Source: Paenibacillus timonensis
GTDB lineage: Bacteria; Bacillota; Bacilli; Paenibacillales; Paenibacillaceae
NCBI RefSeq assembly: GCF_022427145.1
Contig: NZ_JAKSXN010000022.1
Coordinates: 1 to 64,000, forward strand
Reading direction: 5' to 3'
DNA length: 64,000 nucleotides
Positions 46,800-55,486 of this stretch are shown here, piece by piece (within the stretch, counting starts at the first letter, position 1; each line of letters starts with the position of its first letter). The translations under genes and the position numbers were made by a program. Below the pieces are notes generated by a model, which was given only the letters and a program-made list of their open reading frames with translations, had not been told where the DNA came from and did no database searches.

Positions 46800-47624
46800 T
46801 TAACGTTTCAAATTAACGACTTCCTGAAGCACTTCGTCAGAGGTAGTGATGATCCGCGAGTTAGCTTGGAAGCCCCGCTGCGCTACGATCATTTCGGTAA
46901 ATTCCCCCGTCAGGTCGACGTTGGACATTTCCAACTGGCCGGATACGAGAGCGCCGGTCCCGGCTTCCGCGTTATTCGGGTTCGTGTAGACCAATTCCCC
47001 ATCAGCAATGGCATTCAGGGAGACCCGGTAAAGATTGCCCCCGATTTTCTCCAGGCCTTCCGGGTTGGTTACTTTAGACACCCCGATTTGGTCGCCCGGT
47101 TCAGTTCCCCCCTCAGCTGTTTTCAGCATCATCGTCCCGTCGGAAGCGATCGTAAAGGCGGTTACCGCTGCGAAATCGATCGGTTCAATCACATCGCCAC
47201 CGCTGTTGCAGACAAGCAATCCATCCGAGGTGACCAGTTGGCCGCTGGCATCCAAGCGAAAGTCCCCCGCGCGAGTCAGGAAAGGAACCTCTTGGTCCGC
47301 CGTCAGCTTCACGAGGAAAAACCCGTCCCCATCGATCCGCAAATCGAGCGGATTGTTCGTCGTCATCGCGCTGCCGCCGGTATGTAATGTATCGATGGAG
47401 CCGATGGATACCCCCAAACCGATTTGTTTGGCGTTTACGCCGCCGGATTCGCCTTCAACCGGCGCGGTAACCCCGGATACCGTCTGGCTCATGATATCTT
47501 TAAACATGACGCGTCCGGATTTGAAACCTACCGTATTTACGTTCGCAATATTATTGCCGATGACGTCCAGCTTGGTTTGAAAACCGCGCATCCCGGAAAC
47601 GCCAGAATACATTGATCTTAACAT
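46800..47624 (-). CDS. flgE: flagellar hook protein (FlgE/FlgG family)
   Basis: The 274-residue protein has the N-terminal flagellar rod/hook motif (MLRSMYSGVSGMRGFQTKLDVIGNNIANVNTVGFKSGR), a short central domain (DGDGFFLVKL) and the C-terminal helix (SNVDLTGEFTEMIVAQRGFQANSRIITTSDEVLQEVVNLKR). Databases label such genes flgE or flgG; the position after flgD and TIGR02530 in the hook operon, and the similarity in length to B. subtilis FlgE (264), favour the hook protein. GGAGG lies ten bases before the ATG. Confidence 0.9.
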   Translation of the reverse strand: MLRSMYSGVSGMRGFQTKLDVIGNNIANVNTVGFKSGRVMFKDIMSQTVSGVTAPVEGESGGVNAKQIGLGVSIGSIDTLHTGGSAMTTNNPLDLRIDGDGFFLVKLTADQEVPFLTRAGDFRLDASGQLVTSDGLLVCNSGGDVIEPIDFAAVTAFTIASDGTMMLKTAEGGTEPGDQIGVSKVTNPEGLEKIGGNLYRVSLNAIADGELVYTNPNNAEAGTGALVSGQLEMSNVDLTGEFTEMIVAQRGFQANSRIITTSDEVLQEVVNLKR

Positions 47625-47715
47625 GAGTTCTCATTCCTCCCAGTGATAAAGTGACTTGCTTCGGCCGCTTCAGTCGGTCCGCAGCCGATTGGCTCCCGTA
47701 ACCGGTCCAGCCATT

Positions 47716-48096
47716 TTAAGAGATGATGACGGCGCTGTCGATTTGGGTGAACACATTGTCCTTCATGCTGCTGCCGTCCATCGCGGTAACGACGGTACGA
47801 TTATTGACATTAACGATGAGGGCCATGTCTTTCAGTAGAATCAGGGAGTCCTTCGCCCCTTTTGCCGCAGCGCTGTCAATCGCGGATTCGATCTTATTCA
47901 GCTGCTCCGGCTTCAGCTCGATTCCGCGTTGTTCCAAACGCTTCACCGCATGATTGCTGAAATGTACCAGGCGGTCCTCCAGCAATTCCTTGAAGTTGGT
48001 CCCTGCTGCGTTCGCTGAAGCGTTTTTGTTCGGCGTCAGCGCACCCGGCGCGATCCTTCCCGCATATAGCTGCCCTACTCGGATCGGCTCGTTCAT
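47716..48096 (-). CDS. TIGR02530-type flagellar operon protein
   Basis: A 126-residue protein whose core (HFSNHAVKRLEQRGIELKPEQLNKIESAIDSAAAKGAKDSLILLKDMALIVNVNNRTVVTAMD) matches the family known as TIGR02530 (flg_new), found only beside flgD and flgE in Firmicutes flagellar operons. Its function is not established. It overlaps flgD by four bases (ATGA). Confidence 0.88.
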   Translation of the reverse strand: MNEPIRVGQLYAGRIAPGALTPNKNASANAAGTNFKELLEDRLVHFSNHAVKRLEQRGIELKPEQLNKIESAIDSAAAKGAKDSLILLKDMALIVNVNNRTVVTAMDGSSMKDNVFTQIDSAVIIS

Positions 48097-48596
48097 GACG
48101 GATCCGCTCCTTGGCCGGCTCCTTCGGTTTCATCGGCAGGCTCGCCTACTTGTTCGATATCGGAAATCTTAATTTCCTTATCCCCTACCTTAACGTAGTG
48201 AACGCCGTCACGAACAATAATGGAATCGACGATGCCGCTTTCTTTCTCGACTATCACCTCGGATTCGCCAGTGGAAACATCGTAGTTGCCCGTTTTGGTT
48301 TCGCTGACCCAAGTCACTTGTTTCCCGATTAGTCCGGAATCGTTGCCTAATGACCGGCCTAAGGCGGAAAGCTGTTCAGAAATATTGGTCAATTGCTCCA
48401 CCGAAGTAAACTGGGCCATTTGAGCAACCATTTGCGTATTGTCCATCGGAGACAAGGGATCCTGATTTTGCATCTGGGTCATCATCAATTTAAGGAAAGC
48501 GTCTTTACCCAGTTCGTTGTTTTTCGTGCTAGCCTTCTGAACATTGGGCTGTGAATAGTTCGGCCACATGACAGAAGGGGTATACGTATCAGCCAC
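48093..48596 (-). CDS. flgD: flagellar hook capping protein FlgD
   Basis: FlgD caps the growing hook. The 167-residue protein has the N-terminal FlgD motif KDAFLKLMMTQMQNQDPLSPMDNTQMVAQMAQFTSVEQL and a short C-terminal beta domain, with a charged tail. It lacks the larger Tudor/Fn3 domains of E. coli FlgD, as is usual in Bacillus. Start is GTG with AAGGAGGTG upstream. Confidence 0.94.
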   Translation of the reverse strand: MADTYTPSVMWPNYSQPNVQKASTKNNELGKDAFLKLMMTQMQNQDPLSPMDNTQMVAQMAQFTSVEQLTNISEQLSALGRSLGNDSGLIGKQVTWVSETKTGNYDVSTGESEVIVEKESGIVDSIIVRDGVHYVKVGDKEIKISDIEQVGEPADETEGAGQGADPS

Positions 48597-48618
48597 GGAG
48601 GCACCTCCTTTCTGCTAA

Positions 48619-50046
48619 TTAAGCCCGGGCGACAAAGGAACTGCCGTAGTTTTGCTCCTTGGCTCTAACCTCGGCGATCCACTCGTTCCATTCCTCATTA
48701 ATATCATGAATGGCCAGTGCATCTTCCTCCATCATAGGACGGCGTTTTTCGCTTTGCTGTTGCCCTGCTCCTCCGCCGGATTGCCGGCCGTCATGGTACA
48801 TATGGGACGACAAAGCCGTGTTTTGCGTGACTTCCAATTTGCTCACCTGAAGGCCTTGGGACTGAAGCGCCGATCTCAACTGCGCCATCTGCTGCTCCAG
48901 CGATTCCTTGGCGAAAGCATGCTCCGTCATAAATTGGGCGGTCAACTGTCCGTTTTGCATCGTAATCCGTACGTCGACTTGACCCAGATGCTCCGGATAA
49001 AGCGAAATTCTAGCCTCGGACACGCCTTGCAGGTTCACGATATCCAGCTTGCTCACCAGAAAACCGCTCATTTCTTTGGCGAAATGCTCAACCGGAACCG
49101 GTTTTGCTGCATGTTTTACGGATATCATGCCGCTGTCCCGGATCGCAAGTTGCCCTGCGGTCACGATTTGTCCCGTCGGAACGGAATCCTCCTGTTCTTT
49201 GGGTTCAACCGTTAAGCCGTCGATTGCCGTTTCCGATTCCAGTGCCTGGCTGCTGAAGTGAATTGCGGACGTATTGCTGCCGGTTTTGGTGCTAGGCTGA
49301 GCGGCCTGTGCATCCCCCCGGGCCAACGTATCCCCGTGCTGGCTAGAGTTGCCTTGCGGGTTAGCTCCTGCACCTGGATCCGTCGTCAGGATTCGCGGAT
49401 GGCTTCCAACCGAATCGGTTCCTTTGCCGCCATTCATCTTCATGTCCGACGTCTCAGAGAGGGAATCCAGCATTCCTTGCAGCGCATCCAGCATCGCTCC
49501 GGCTTGCCCTTGCGCACTCGCTGTCAGCTTGACGGCATCGGCATTGGATCCCGCAGCTGCCAACAATTGCATCAAAGCGTCTTGAACCGCAAAACGCATC
49601 GTCTCCGGCTGCTGTGCCAGCGCCGGAAGTACATTGACATCTTCAGCCGCCGCTCCTGCCATTTGAGGCGTGTTCGTCGGCTGCAATAAGGTTTGGACAT
49701 TTTGCAGCCAGCCTTGCAGTGCCGCCATCAACGATGGGTCCGCTTGAAGTGTATCGTCCAACTTCGGCAGTTGCTGCAGCAAGCCTTCGATCATGGCCGC
49801 CAGCGTACTCTGCACTTCATCGGAAGGTGCGGCCTCGGCGTTCTTCTGCAATCCGGCTAACATCAAGAGCTGGGAAGCAGTTTGTCCTTCCTGCGGCTGG
49901 GCATTGCCAAGCAGCATGGCGAGGAGCTTCTGGTCAAAAGACAAGGCTGCATTTTGCCCGGCTTCGGTCTTCCCTGTCGATCCATACCATAACGAATTGG
50001 CGGATCCGGCTTTGTTTACATTCACTTGGGTTACGGTTTGACTCAT
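48619..50046 (-). CDS. fliK: flagellar hook-length control protein FliK
   Basis: FliK measures hook length and triggers the export switch. The 475-residue protein is low-complexity and Ala/Gln-rich over its first 330 residues, then has the conserved Flg_hook C-terminal domain (ISLYPEHLGQVDVRITMQNGQLTAQFMTE near residue 345) and a short basic/acidic tail. The ATG of MSQTVTQVNV has AAAGGAGGTG seven bases upstream; an earlier Met nine codons back lies in that ribosome site. It follows motE. Confidence 0.93.
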   Translation of the reverse strand: MSQTVTQVNVNKAGSANSLWYGSTGKTEAGQNAALSFDQKLLAMLLGNAQPQEGQTASQLLMLAGLQKNAEAAPSDEVQSTLAAMIEGLLQQLPKLDDTLQADPSLMAALQGWLQNVQTLLQPTNTPQMAGAAAEDVNVLPALAQQPETMRFAVQDALMQLLAAAGSNADAVKLTASAQGQAGAMLDALQGMLDSLSETSDMKMNGGKGTDSVGSHPRILTTDPGAGANPQGNSSQHGDTLARGDAQAAQPSTKTGSNTSAIHFSSQALESETAIDGLTVEPKEQEDSVPTGQIVTAGQLAIRDSGMISVKHAAKPVPVEHFAKEMSGFLVSKLDIVNLQGVSEARISLYPEHLGQVDVRITMQNGQLTAQFMTEHAFAKESLEQQMAQLRSALQSQGLQVSKLEVTQNTALSSHMYHDGRQSGGGAGQQQSEKRRPMMEEDALAIHDINEEWNEWIAEVRAKEQNYGSSFVARA

Positions 50047-50087
50047 CTTGTTCTCACCTCCTTTCAAGTTCATATTGCCATCAGCAT

Positions 50088-51026
50088 TTACTTGCCTACC
50101 AGCTGATTCAAGATCTTCACCGAAGTCTTCTCGTCAGACTTCGCCATTTCCGCCAAAATCTTCGAACGGGTGGCTCCATTCACGGACTTCATGATTTTCA
50201 GTCCCTTTTCCGGATTCAGCTTATACGTTTGCAGCACCAGTTTGGCGGCATCTTCCGCTGCCATTGACGAGAAAGTCTGACTGAGTTCGGTGTCATCCAG
50301 CCCTGTGCCGGTACTCGTTGCTGCTGTATCGGCAGCAGCTTCCATCTTCAGCCTGGATTGCAGCGCAGCGATCGCCAAGTCCTCGGACGTCTTCACATCC
50401 TTTAGCTTGATCGAAATATCGGCTGCCTTTTGCGGATCCATCTTTTCCAAAATAGCCACTTTACTTTCGTTACTCATCACGCTCAGCATTTGCAGCGTCT
50501 CTTCCGTCGTCAGCTTATCGAAAATCGCCGCGGCTTTGCTCGGGCTCATTTCCGCATACAGATTGGCCAGCTTCTTAACTTCCTTCTGGTAAGCTTCCGC
50601 TTCCGCCGTTTGCTGTTGATCGTTCGCTTCCTGTTGGGCTGCGGTTAACTGATCCTGCAGTTCTTTAGCCTTCTTCTGCTGCTCTGCCGCTTGCTGTGTT
50701 GCCGTTTGCAGCTCCGCTTGTTGTTGCGCCAGTTGATCTTTAAGCTCCTTCACGGTGGCGTCGGTACTCTCCTGTTGCTTTTCCTCATCCTCCGCAGTTT
50801 GCTTCAGCTCATCCTCGGTGGCCTTCGGATCCGGGACCAAGTTTTTCACGACAGGAATCCGGTTTCCCAAATCGATCAACGTATTGCGGAAGTCGATGTT
50901 GAATAATGTTAGTAGCACGCCCAACAGTACGACCGTAAAAAGAATGGGGGTCATAAAGAATAGAAAACGCGAAAATCCGCCCCCCGACTCTTCCTCCAAT
51001 TCTTCGTCCAGCACTGTTTTTGCCAT
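50088..51026 (-). CDS. MotE/YlxF-like membrane protein with MgtE_N domain
   Basis: The 312-residue protein has one N-terminal membrane helix (FLFFMTPILFTVVLLGVLLTLFNI), a long Gln/Lys/Glu coiled coil (about residues 75-155) and a helical C-terminal half with the MgtE-N repeat (AEMSPSKAAAIFDKLTTEETLQMLSVMSNESKVAILEKMDPQKAADI). This is the architecture of YlxF/FliJ-neighbour proteins and of MotE, a periplasmic chaperone of the stator MotC in alpha-proteobacteria. The immediate upstream neighbour in other genomes is fliJ, but an IS110 element now separates them. GAGGAGGG precedes the ATG. Confidence 0.85.
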   Translation of the reverse strand: MAKTVLDEELEEESGGGFSRFLFFMTPILFTVVLLGVLLTLFNIDFRNTLIDLGNRIPVVKNLVPDPKATEDELKQTAEDEEKQQESTDATVKELKDQLAQQQAELQTATQQAAEQQKKAKELQDQLTAAQQEANDQQQTAEAEAYQKEVKKLANLYAEMSPSKAAAIFDKLTTEETLQMLSVMSNESKVAILEKMDPQKAADISIKLKDVKTSEDLAIAALQSRLKMEAAADTAATSTGTGLDDTELSQTFSSMAAEDAAKLVLQTYKLNPEKGLKIMKSVNGATRSKILAEMAKSDEKTSVKILNQLVGK

Positions 51027-51076
51027 CTCTATCCCTCCTCGTATAGTATCTTTTGAAAGCTCTTTTCTTTCAGCTT

Positions 51077-51430
51077 CCAGCCCCGTAGGGGCTGGAGAGA
51101 TTCCTTGAAATTTTCCAGCAAATCGTTCTTTGAAAATTGAATGGGGACTGGACTTTCTGGAATGTCTCTGGACAATGGAACTTAGGGTCCATTCGGGGAA
51201 ATTCGTATCCCTCCTGTAGCCACGTCTACATTAAAAGTCTGTTTCTCCGGTACACGTCTGAACTTCTTACCCGCTGGCTGTTCCCTTCGGCAACCCATGC
51301 CCGGCTATAGCAGTGCCGGGGCAGCTCATGGACTGAAGTGTGTTCTCATAGGCGAGGGTGATTGATCTGCGTGTGCGCCGGAGGCATCCCGGAGCGTCCA
51401 TTCCCTGAATCCCTCAACAGAAAGGAGGAA
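51077..51430 (+). ncRNA. candidate bridge RNA leader of the IS110 element
   Basis: About 360 bases lie between the left part of the element and the transposase ribosome site. They contain a hairpin CCAGCCCC-GTA-GGGGCTGG (51077-51095), a GCCCGGC/GCCGGGG stem (51299-51322) and other short complementary stretches. IS110-group elements such as IS621 encode a roughly 180-nt bridge RNA in this left-end position that specifies donor and target DNA. That this segment is such an RNA is inference; I did not identify the donor and target loops. Confidence 0.5.
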
Positions 51431-51436
51431 CTCCAT

Positions 51437-52681
51437 TTGAAGTTATTTGTCGGTATTGACGTCAGCTCACAAGAACTGGAAGCGTGCTTTATGAATCCCG
51501 ACGGAGACAAGCTGGAAACGCTCACCGTCAAGAATAATCTCGACGGCGCTTCTCATCTGAGAGATCGCATCGTCGCTGTAGCGGACAAGCATTCGTCTTC
51601 CGAGATTCACATTGGCCTTGAAGCGACTTCGGTCTACAGCTGGCATCCTGCCATGTTCATGCATGAGGATCCGGCGCTCAAAGCCCGTAAAGCCAAAGTG
51701 TTCACCATCAACCCGAAGCTGGTCAGCAAATTCAGAGAAGCCTACCCGGATATGGACAAGACCGACCGTCTTGATGCCTGGGTGATTGCGGATCGCTTGC
51801 GCTTTGGACGATTGACCACCACCATCGTCATGCAAGAGCAATATGTTGCGCTCCAGCGCCTCACGCGCATGCGATTCCACCTGATCCACAACCTGGCGCG
51901 TGAGAAGCAATATTTTTTGCAGAACCTGTTCTACAAGTGCAACGCCTTTACGACCGAAGTAGACAGCTCGGTATTCGGTCACGCGCTCATGGAGATGCTC
52001 TCCGAGAAGTACAGCCTTGACGACATTGCCACGATGGATGTCGCCGAATTGGCCGACTATTTAAGGGACAAGGGACGCAATCGCTTCCCTGATCCGGAGA
52101 ACGTCGCACGCTGCATTCAGAAGGCTGCCAGAGCCTCTTATCGACTTTCCAAAGTGGTTGAGGACTCCATCGACCTGGTGCTTGGCACATCCATTCAAGT
52201 GATTCGAAGCATCCAGGCACAGCTCAAAGATTTGGACAAAGCCATAGAGCGCATTCTCGAAGGCCTGCCTGAATCCAAATGCTTGCGCTCCATCCCTGGG
52301 ATTGACCGGGTGTATGCCGCCGGTATCCTCGCGGAGATTGGAGACATCGATCGCTTCAGTGATCAAGCGGCTGTGGCCAAGTATGCCGGCCTTTCCTGGC
52401 GTAAACATCAGTCTGGCCCTTTTGAAGCCGAAGATACCAAACGCATTAAATCCGGCAACCGATTCCTTCGCTATTACCTGGTTGAAGCTGCCAACTCGGT
52501 GAAAAACCGCGATGAGGAATTCGGTGAGTATTACCGGAAGAAGTACAAAGAAGTTCCTAAGCACCAACACAAACGCGCCCTCGTCTTAACGGCAAGAAAA
52601 CTTGTGCGTCTGGTCGATGTGCTGCTACGCAACGGCCAACTCTATACGCCACGGAAGAAGGTAACGACTGCGAAGGATTGA
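51437..52681 (+). CDS. IS110-family transposase (recombinase)
   Basis: The 414-residue protein has an N-terminal RuvC-like DEDD domain with FVGIDVSSQE (first Asp), HIGLEATSVYSWHP (Glu) and DKTDRLDAWVIADRL (last Asp pair), a helical linker, and a C-terminal Tnp20 domain with SIPGIDRVYAAGILAEIGDI and the catalytic Ser in RIKSGNRFLRYYL. All key residues are present, so the enzyme looks intact. Start is the TTG at 51437 because AAAGGAGG lies eight bases upstream; an in-frame ATG 25 codons earlier has no site. It is transcribed against the flagellar genes. Confidence 0.92.
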   Translation: MKLFVGIDVSSQELEACFMNPDGDKLETLTVKNNLDGASHLRDRIVAVADKHSSSEIHIGLEATSVYSWHPAMFMHEDPALKARKAKVFTINPKLVSKFREAYPDMDKTDRLDAWVIADRLRFGRLTTTIVMQEQYVALQRLTRMRFHLIHNLAREKQYFLQNLFYKCNAFTTEVDSSVFGHALMEMLSEKYSLDDIATMDVAELADYLRDKGRNRFPDPENVARCIQKAARASYRLSKVVEDSIDLVLGTSIQVIRSIQAQLKDLDKAIERILEGLPESKCLRSIPGIDRVYAAGILAEIGDIDRFSDQAAVAKYAGLSWRKHQSGPFEAEDTKRIKSGNRFLRYYLVEAANSVKNRDEEFGEYYRKKYKEVPKHQHKRALVLTARKLVRLVDVLLRNGQLYTPRKKVTTAKD

Positions 52682-52877
52682 CGCCCCCTTTGCCAAAGTC
52701 CTTACTCATTCCCAGTAAAAATCTGGAATTATCCTTGATTTGGGCTGGGATTAGTTTGATATTGTCATTTTTCTAGACTCAAAGCACTTTTCACATAGAA
52801 AATTTCCAATTTACTCGAATCTAGGACTTGACATCATACCGCTGGACTTCGAACAACCGTATGGGCGCCCGCTTTCT

Positions 52878-53321
52878 TTATCGGGCTCTCATGGCGAACC
52901 GGACCGTGGCCATTTCATCCAGCTCGTTTTGTTCCCGAAGAAGCATTTCGTGCTGAAATTTGTCCATGGCTTTCTCTTTCGCTTTAAGCCATACCTTTTC
53001 GTCCAGCATTTTTCCCTTCAAAACCGTCTTTTTGTGCTCTACATTCTGTTCGGCTATACGGATATCGGCTATCTTCCGTTCGATCGCCTGGTCGATAAAG
53101 TCCATATATCGTTGAAGTTCCTGCAGTTTGATCATGGAGGCGGTATTCTCCGCTTCGGCTGCGATCACCGCCGCGGTATTGGCCTTCTCCTCCAGCAACT
53201 GCTCGAGCGAACGTTGTTCCGACTGCAGCTGGCCAACGGCAGCAGACAGGATCCACTCGGCCTGCGTCTTTTCGTTGGATTTCAAATCTACTACTTTTTG
53301 ATAGACGTAACGGAACTTCAT
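52878..53321 (-). CDS. fliJ: flagellar export chaperone/stalk protein FliJ
   Basis: FliJ is a small coiled-coil protein that links the FliI ATPase ring to the export gate. The 147-residue product is predicted to be almost entirely helical, starting MKFRYVYQKVVDLKSNEK and with heptad-like Leu/Glu/Gln patterns. It lies ten bases after fliI. The intergenic space after its stop is now occupied by the right end of the IS110 element. Confidence 0.9.
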   Translation of the reverse strand: MKFRYVYQKVVDLKSNEKTQAEWILSAAVGQLQSEQRSLEQLLEEKANTAAVIAAEAENTASMIKLQELQRYMDFIDQAIERKIADIRIAEQNVEHKKTVLKGKMLDEKVWLKAKEKAMDKFQHEMLLREQNELDEMATVRFAMRAR

Positions 53322-53331
53322 GCTTTACGTT

Positions 53332-54651
53332 TCAACTCCTTGCGAATTCGGAAATTAACCGTTCCTGAACTTCGGCGAGCGTGACTTTCTCATTCACCCT
53401 CTGCTTCGTAAAGCTCCATATCCCTTGGATCGCGCCGATCGCTTCGTCGATATCCGCGTTGGAACCCGGTTGATACGCGCCGATATTTATCAAATCCTCG
53501 GAATCCTTATAAACGGCCATCAGCCGTTTCAGATTTTCGGCCGCTTCGTTTTGCTCATCCGAAACGATATCCTTCATCACCCGGCTAATACTGGCCAGAA
53601 CATCGATTGCGGGAAAATGTCCCTTATTCGCGATCCCGCGGTTCAGGACGATATGCCCGTCCAATATTCCTCGAACTGCGTCGGCGATGGGTTCGTTCAT
53701 ATCGTCGCCGTCAACGAGCACGGTGTAGAAAGCGGTGATCGAACCGGTCGGGCCGGTCCCTGCCCGTTCCATGAGCTTCGGCAAAGCGGCAAACACAGAC
53801 GGGGTATATCCGCGCATTGCAGGCGGTTCCCCGACGGCGAGGCCGACCTCGCGCAGCGCCATCGCATAGCGTGTAACGGAATCCATCATCAGCATGACGT
53901 TAAGGCCGCGGTCGCGGAAGTACTCAGCGATTGTCGTTGCTATCAACGCGCCCTTCATCCGGATCAAAGCCGGTTGATCGGACGTTGCCACGACAACGAC
54001 GGAGCGTTCCAAGCCCTCGGGACCGAGGTCCCGCTCAATGAAATCGAGCACTTCGCGCCCCCGCTCCCCAACGAGCGCGATCACGTTAACGTCCGCCGAG
54101 GTGTTGCGGGCGATCATGCCCATCAAGGTGCTCTTTCCGACCCCGGAGCCGGCGAATATTCCCACCCGCTGGCCTTTGCCGATCGTCAGCAACCCATCGA
54201 TGGCCCTCACCCCGATGCCGATGGGTTCGGCAACCCGCGGGCGATTCAGCGGATTCATCGGTTTGTTGTAGGTCGAGTAATGCCCCATTCGCGATGGCAG
54301 CAGCGACCCATCCAGCGGTTGACCCAAACCGTCCAACACTTTCCCCAGCAGTTCGGATCCCACTTGAACGGTCAGCGGCTTGCCGGTCCCGACGACGTCG
54401 CATCCGGGTCCGATCGCCTGCAGCTCGCCCAGCGGCATCAGCAGCACCTTGTTGTCGCGAAACCCGACGACCTCTGCTTGCAGCGGTTGAGCCGCTTTAC
54501 TCGGATAGATATAGCACAGATCGCCAATGCTGGCGTCCGGACCTTCGGATTCGACCATAAGACCAATGACCTGCGTCACCTTCCCATTAATTCGGATCGG
54601 ATCAAGCTGCCTGAGATGATCGATATAACGTTCAGCGTTCAAAATCGTCAT
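53332..54651 (-). CDS. fliI: flagellar export ATPase FliI
   Basis: FliI energises flagellar protein export. The protein of about 439 residues (B. subtilis 438) has Walker A GIFAGSGVGKSTLMGMIAR near residue 165, Walker B NVMLMMDSVTRYAMA and the signature PPAMRGYTPSVFAALPKLMERAG of F1-type ATPases. I use the ATG at 54651, overlapping fliH by 20 bases; an in-frame Met 29 codons upstream would give a non-conserved N terminus. Confidence 0.95.
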   Translation of the reverse strand: MTILNAERYIDHLRQLDPIRINGKVTQVIGLMVESEGPDASIGDLCYIYPSKAAQPLQAEVVGFRDNKVLLMPLGELQAIGPGCDVVGTGKPLTVQVGSELLGKVLDGLGQPLDGSLLPSRMGHYSTYNKPMNPLNRPRVAEPIGIGVRAIDGLLTIGKGQRVGIFAGSGVGKSTLMGMIARNTSADVNVIALVGERGREVLDFIERDLGPEGLERSVVVVATSDQPALIRMKGALIATTIAEYFRDRGLNVMLMMDSVTRYAMALREVGLAVGEPPAMRGYTPSVFAALPKLMERAGTGPTGSITAFYTVLVDGDDMNEPIADAVRGILDGHIVLNRGIANKGHFPAIDVLASISRVMKDIVSDEQNEAAENLKRLMAVYKDSEDLINIGAYQPGSNADIDEAIGAIQGIWSFTKQRVNEKVTLAEVQERLISEFARS

Positions 54652-55486
54652 TCGCTTGACCCCGCTCCTCCGTTTGCAGAGAAACCCGCAATAATTCTTT
54701 TTTGATCTCCGATAACTGCGTATCGATTCTGGCGTCAACGCTGCCGAAGGAGGAGCGAATCACGCAGCCTCGATCCTTCACGGTCGGATCCGGCAAGATC
54801 TGAAGTTCAGCCTGGGAATCGATGGCTAAGCTGAGCTCTTCCCTCGCAGCCTGTACGAAAGCAAAGTCGCTTGGCGATACGCACAACGTCAGGATTCCTT
54901 GCTCGCGTTTACGCGACAGGCTCTTCTTGATCAGATCCATGGCGTATTCCGGTTCAAGCTCAAGCTGCTTGTCGATGACCTTCTCGGCAATCGCGCAGCT
55001 TAATTCGACCAGAAACGGCTCGGCTTCCTGAATGATGCGTTCTTTCTCGACATAAGCCTGCTGCAGCACCGAACCGGCTTCGTTCATCATCTCGTCGATC
55101 CTGGCGCGCATCGTAGCCTCGGCCTGAGCTTTCCCTTCCTCATAGCCTTGGCTGAAACCCTCGGCCTTTAAGGCTTCGATCATGTGCTCATCCTGCTCGC
55201 GACGTTCTTGCCACCAGGTTTCGATTTGCTCGCGGGCTTCGGCCAACATGCGTTCCGCTTGCTCCGCCGCTTCCCTGACCTGACGTTCGGCAAACTCCTT
55301 GGCGTCGACCAACATCTGCCTTCTGGTTTCTTCTGCCGCAAGATCTTCGGCGGAAGGGCCATGATTGGCCGGTTGGTGCGCTTGAGCGGAGGACAAGTCT
55401 TCGGCAGACGTATGAACCTTCGCCAAATTCAGCTGTTTTAAGATTTCAACCGGTACGTATTGAGACACCTTGATCAAATTAGACAA
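54632..55486 (-). CDS. fliH: flagellar assembly protein FliH
   Basis: FliH binds and inhibits FliI and tethers it to the C-ring. The 284-residue protein has an N-terminal basic region, a long Ala/Glu/Gln coiled coil (about residues 50-155) and a C-terminal V-type ATPase E-subunit-like domain (IAEKVIDKQLELEPEYAMDLIKKSL). The TTG at 55486 is preferred because GGAGGAG is nine bases upstream; the ATG three codons before lies too close to that site. It overlaps fliG by eight bases. Confidence 0.9.
   Translation of the reverse strand: MSNLIKVSQYVPVEILKQLNLAKVHTSAEDLSSAQAHQPANHGPSAEDLAAEETRRQMLVDAKEFAERQVREAAEQAERMLAEAREQIETWWQERREQDEHMIEALKAEGFSQGYEEGKAQAEATMRARIDEMMNEAGSVLQQAYVEKERIIQEAEPFLVELSCAIAEKVIDKQLELEPEYAMDLIKKSLSRKREQGILTLCVSPSDFAFVQAAREELSLAIDSQAELQILPDPTVKDRGCVIRSSFGSVDARIDTQLSEIKKELLRVSLQTEERGQANDDFER

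Larger units (their letters stand above)
51060..52860 (+). mobile_element. IS110-family insertion sequence between fliJ and motE
   Basis: The only plus-strand gene of the window sits in a 1.85-kb gap splitting fliJ from motE, neighbours in related genomes, so the interval is an insertion. It contains a structured leader of about 375 nt, the transposase, and about 180 nt of AT-rich right-end DNA. IS110-family elements lack long terminal inverted repeats and do not duplicate their target, so exact ends cannot be set from this copy alone; the boundaries given are approximate. Confidence 0.8.

Noticed and set aside
51467-51982. Minus-strand frame within the IS110 transposase as a second gene
   Set aside because: Antisense to the conserved DEDD domain; no family motifs.
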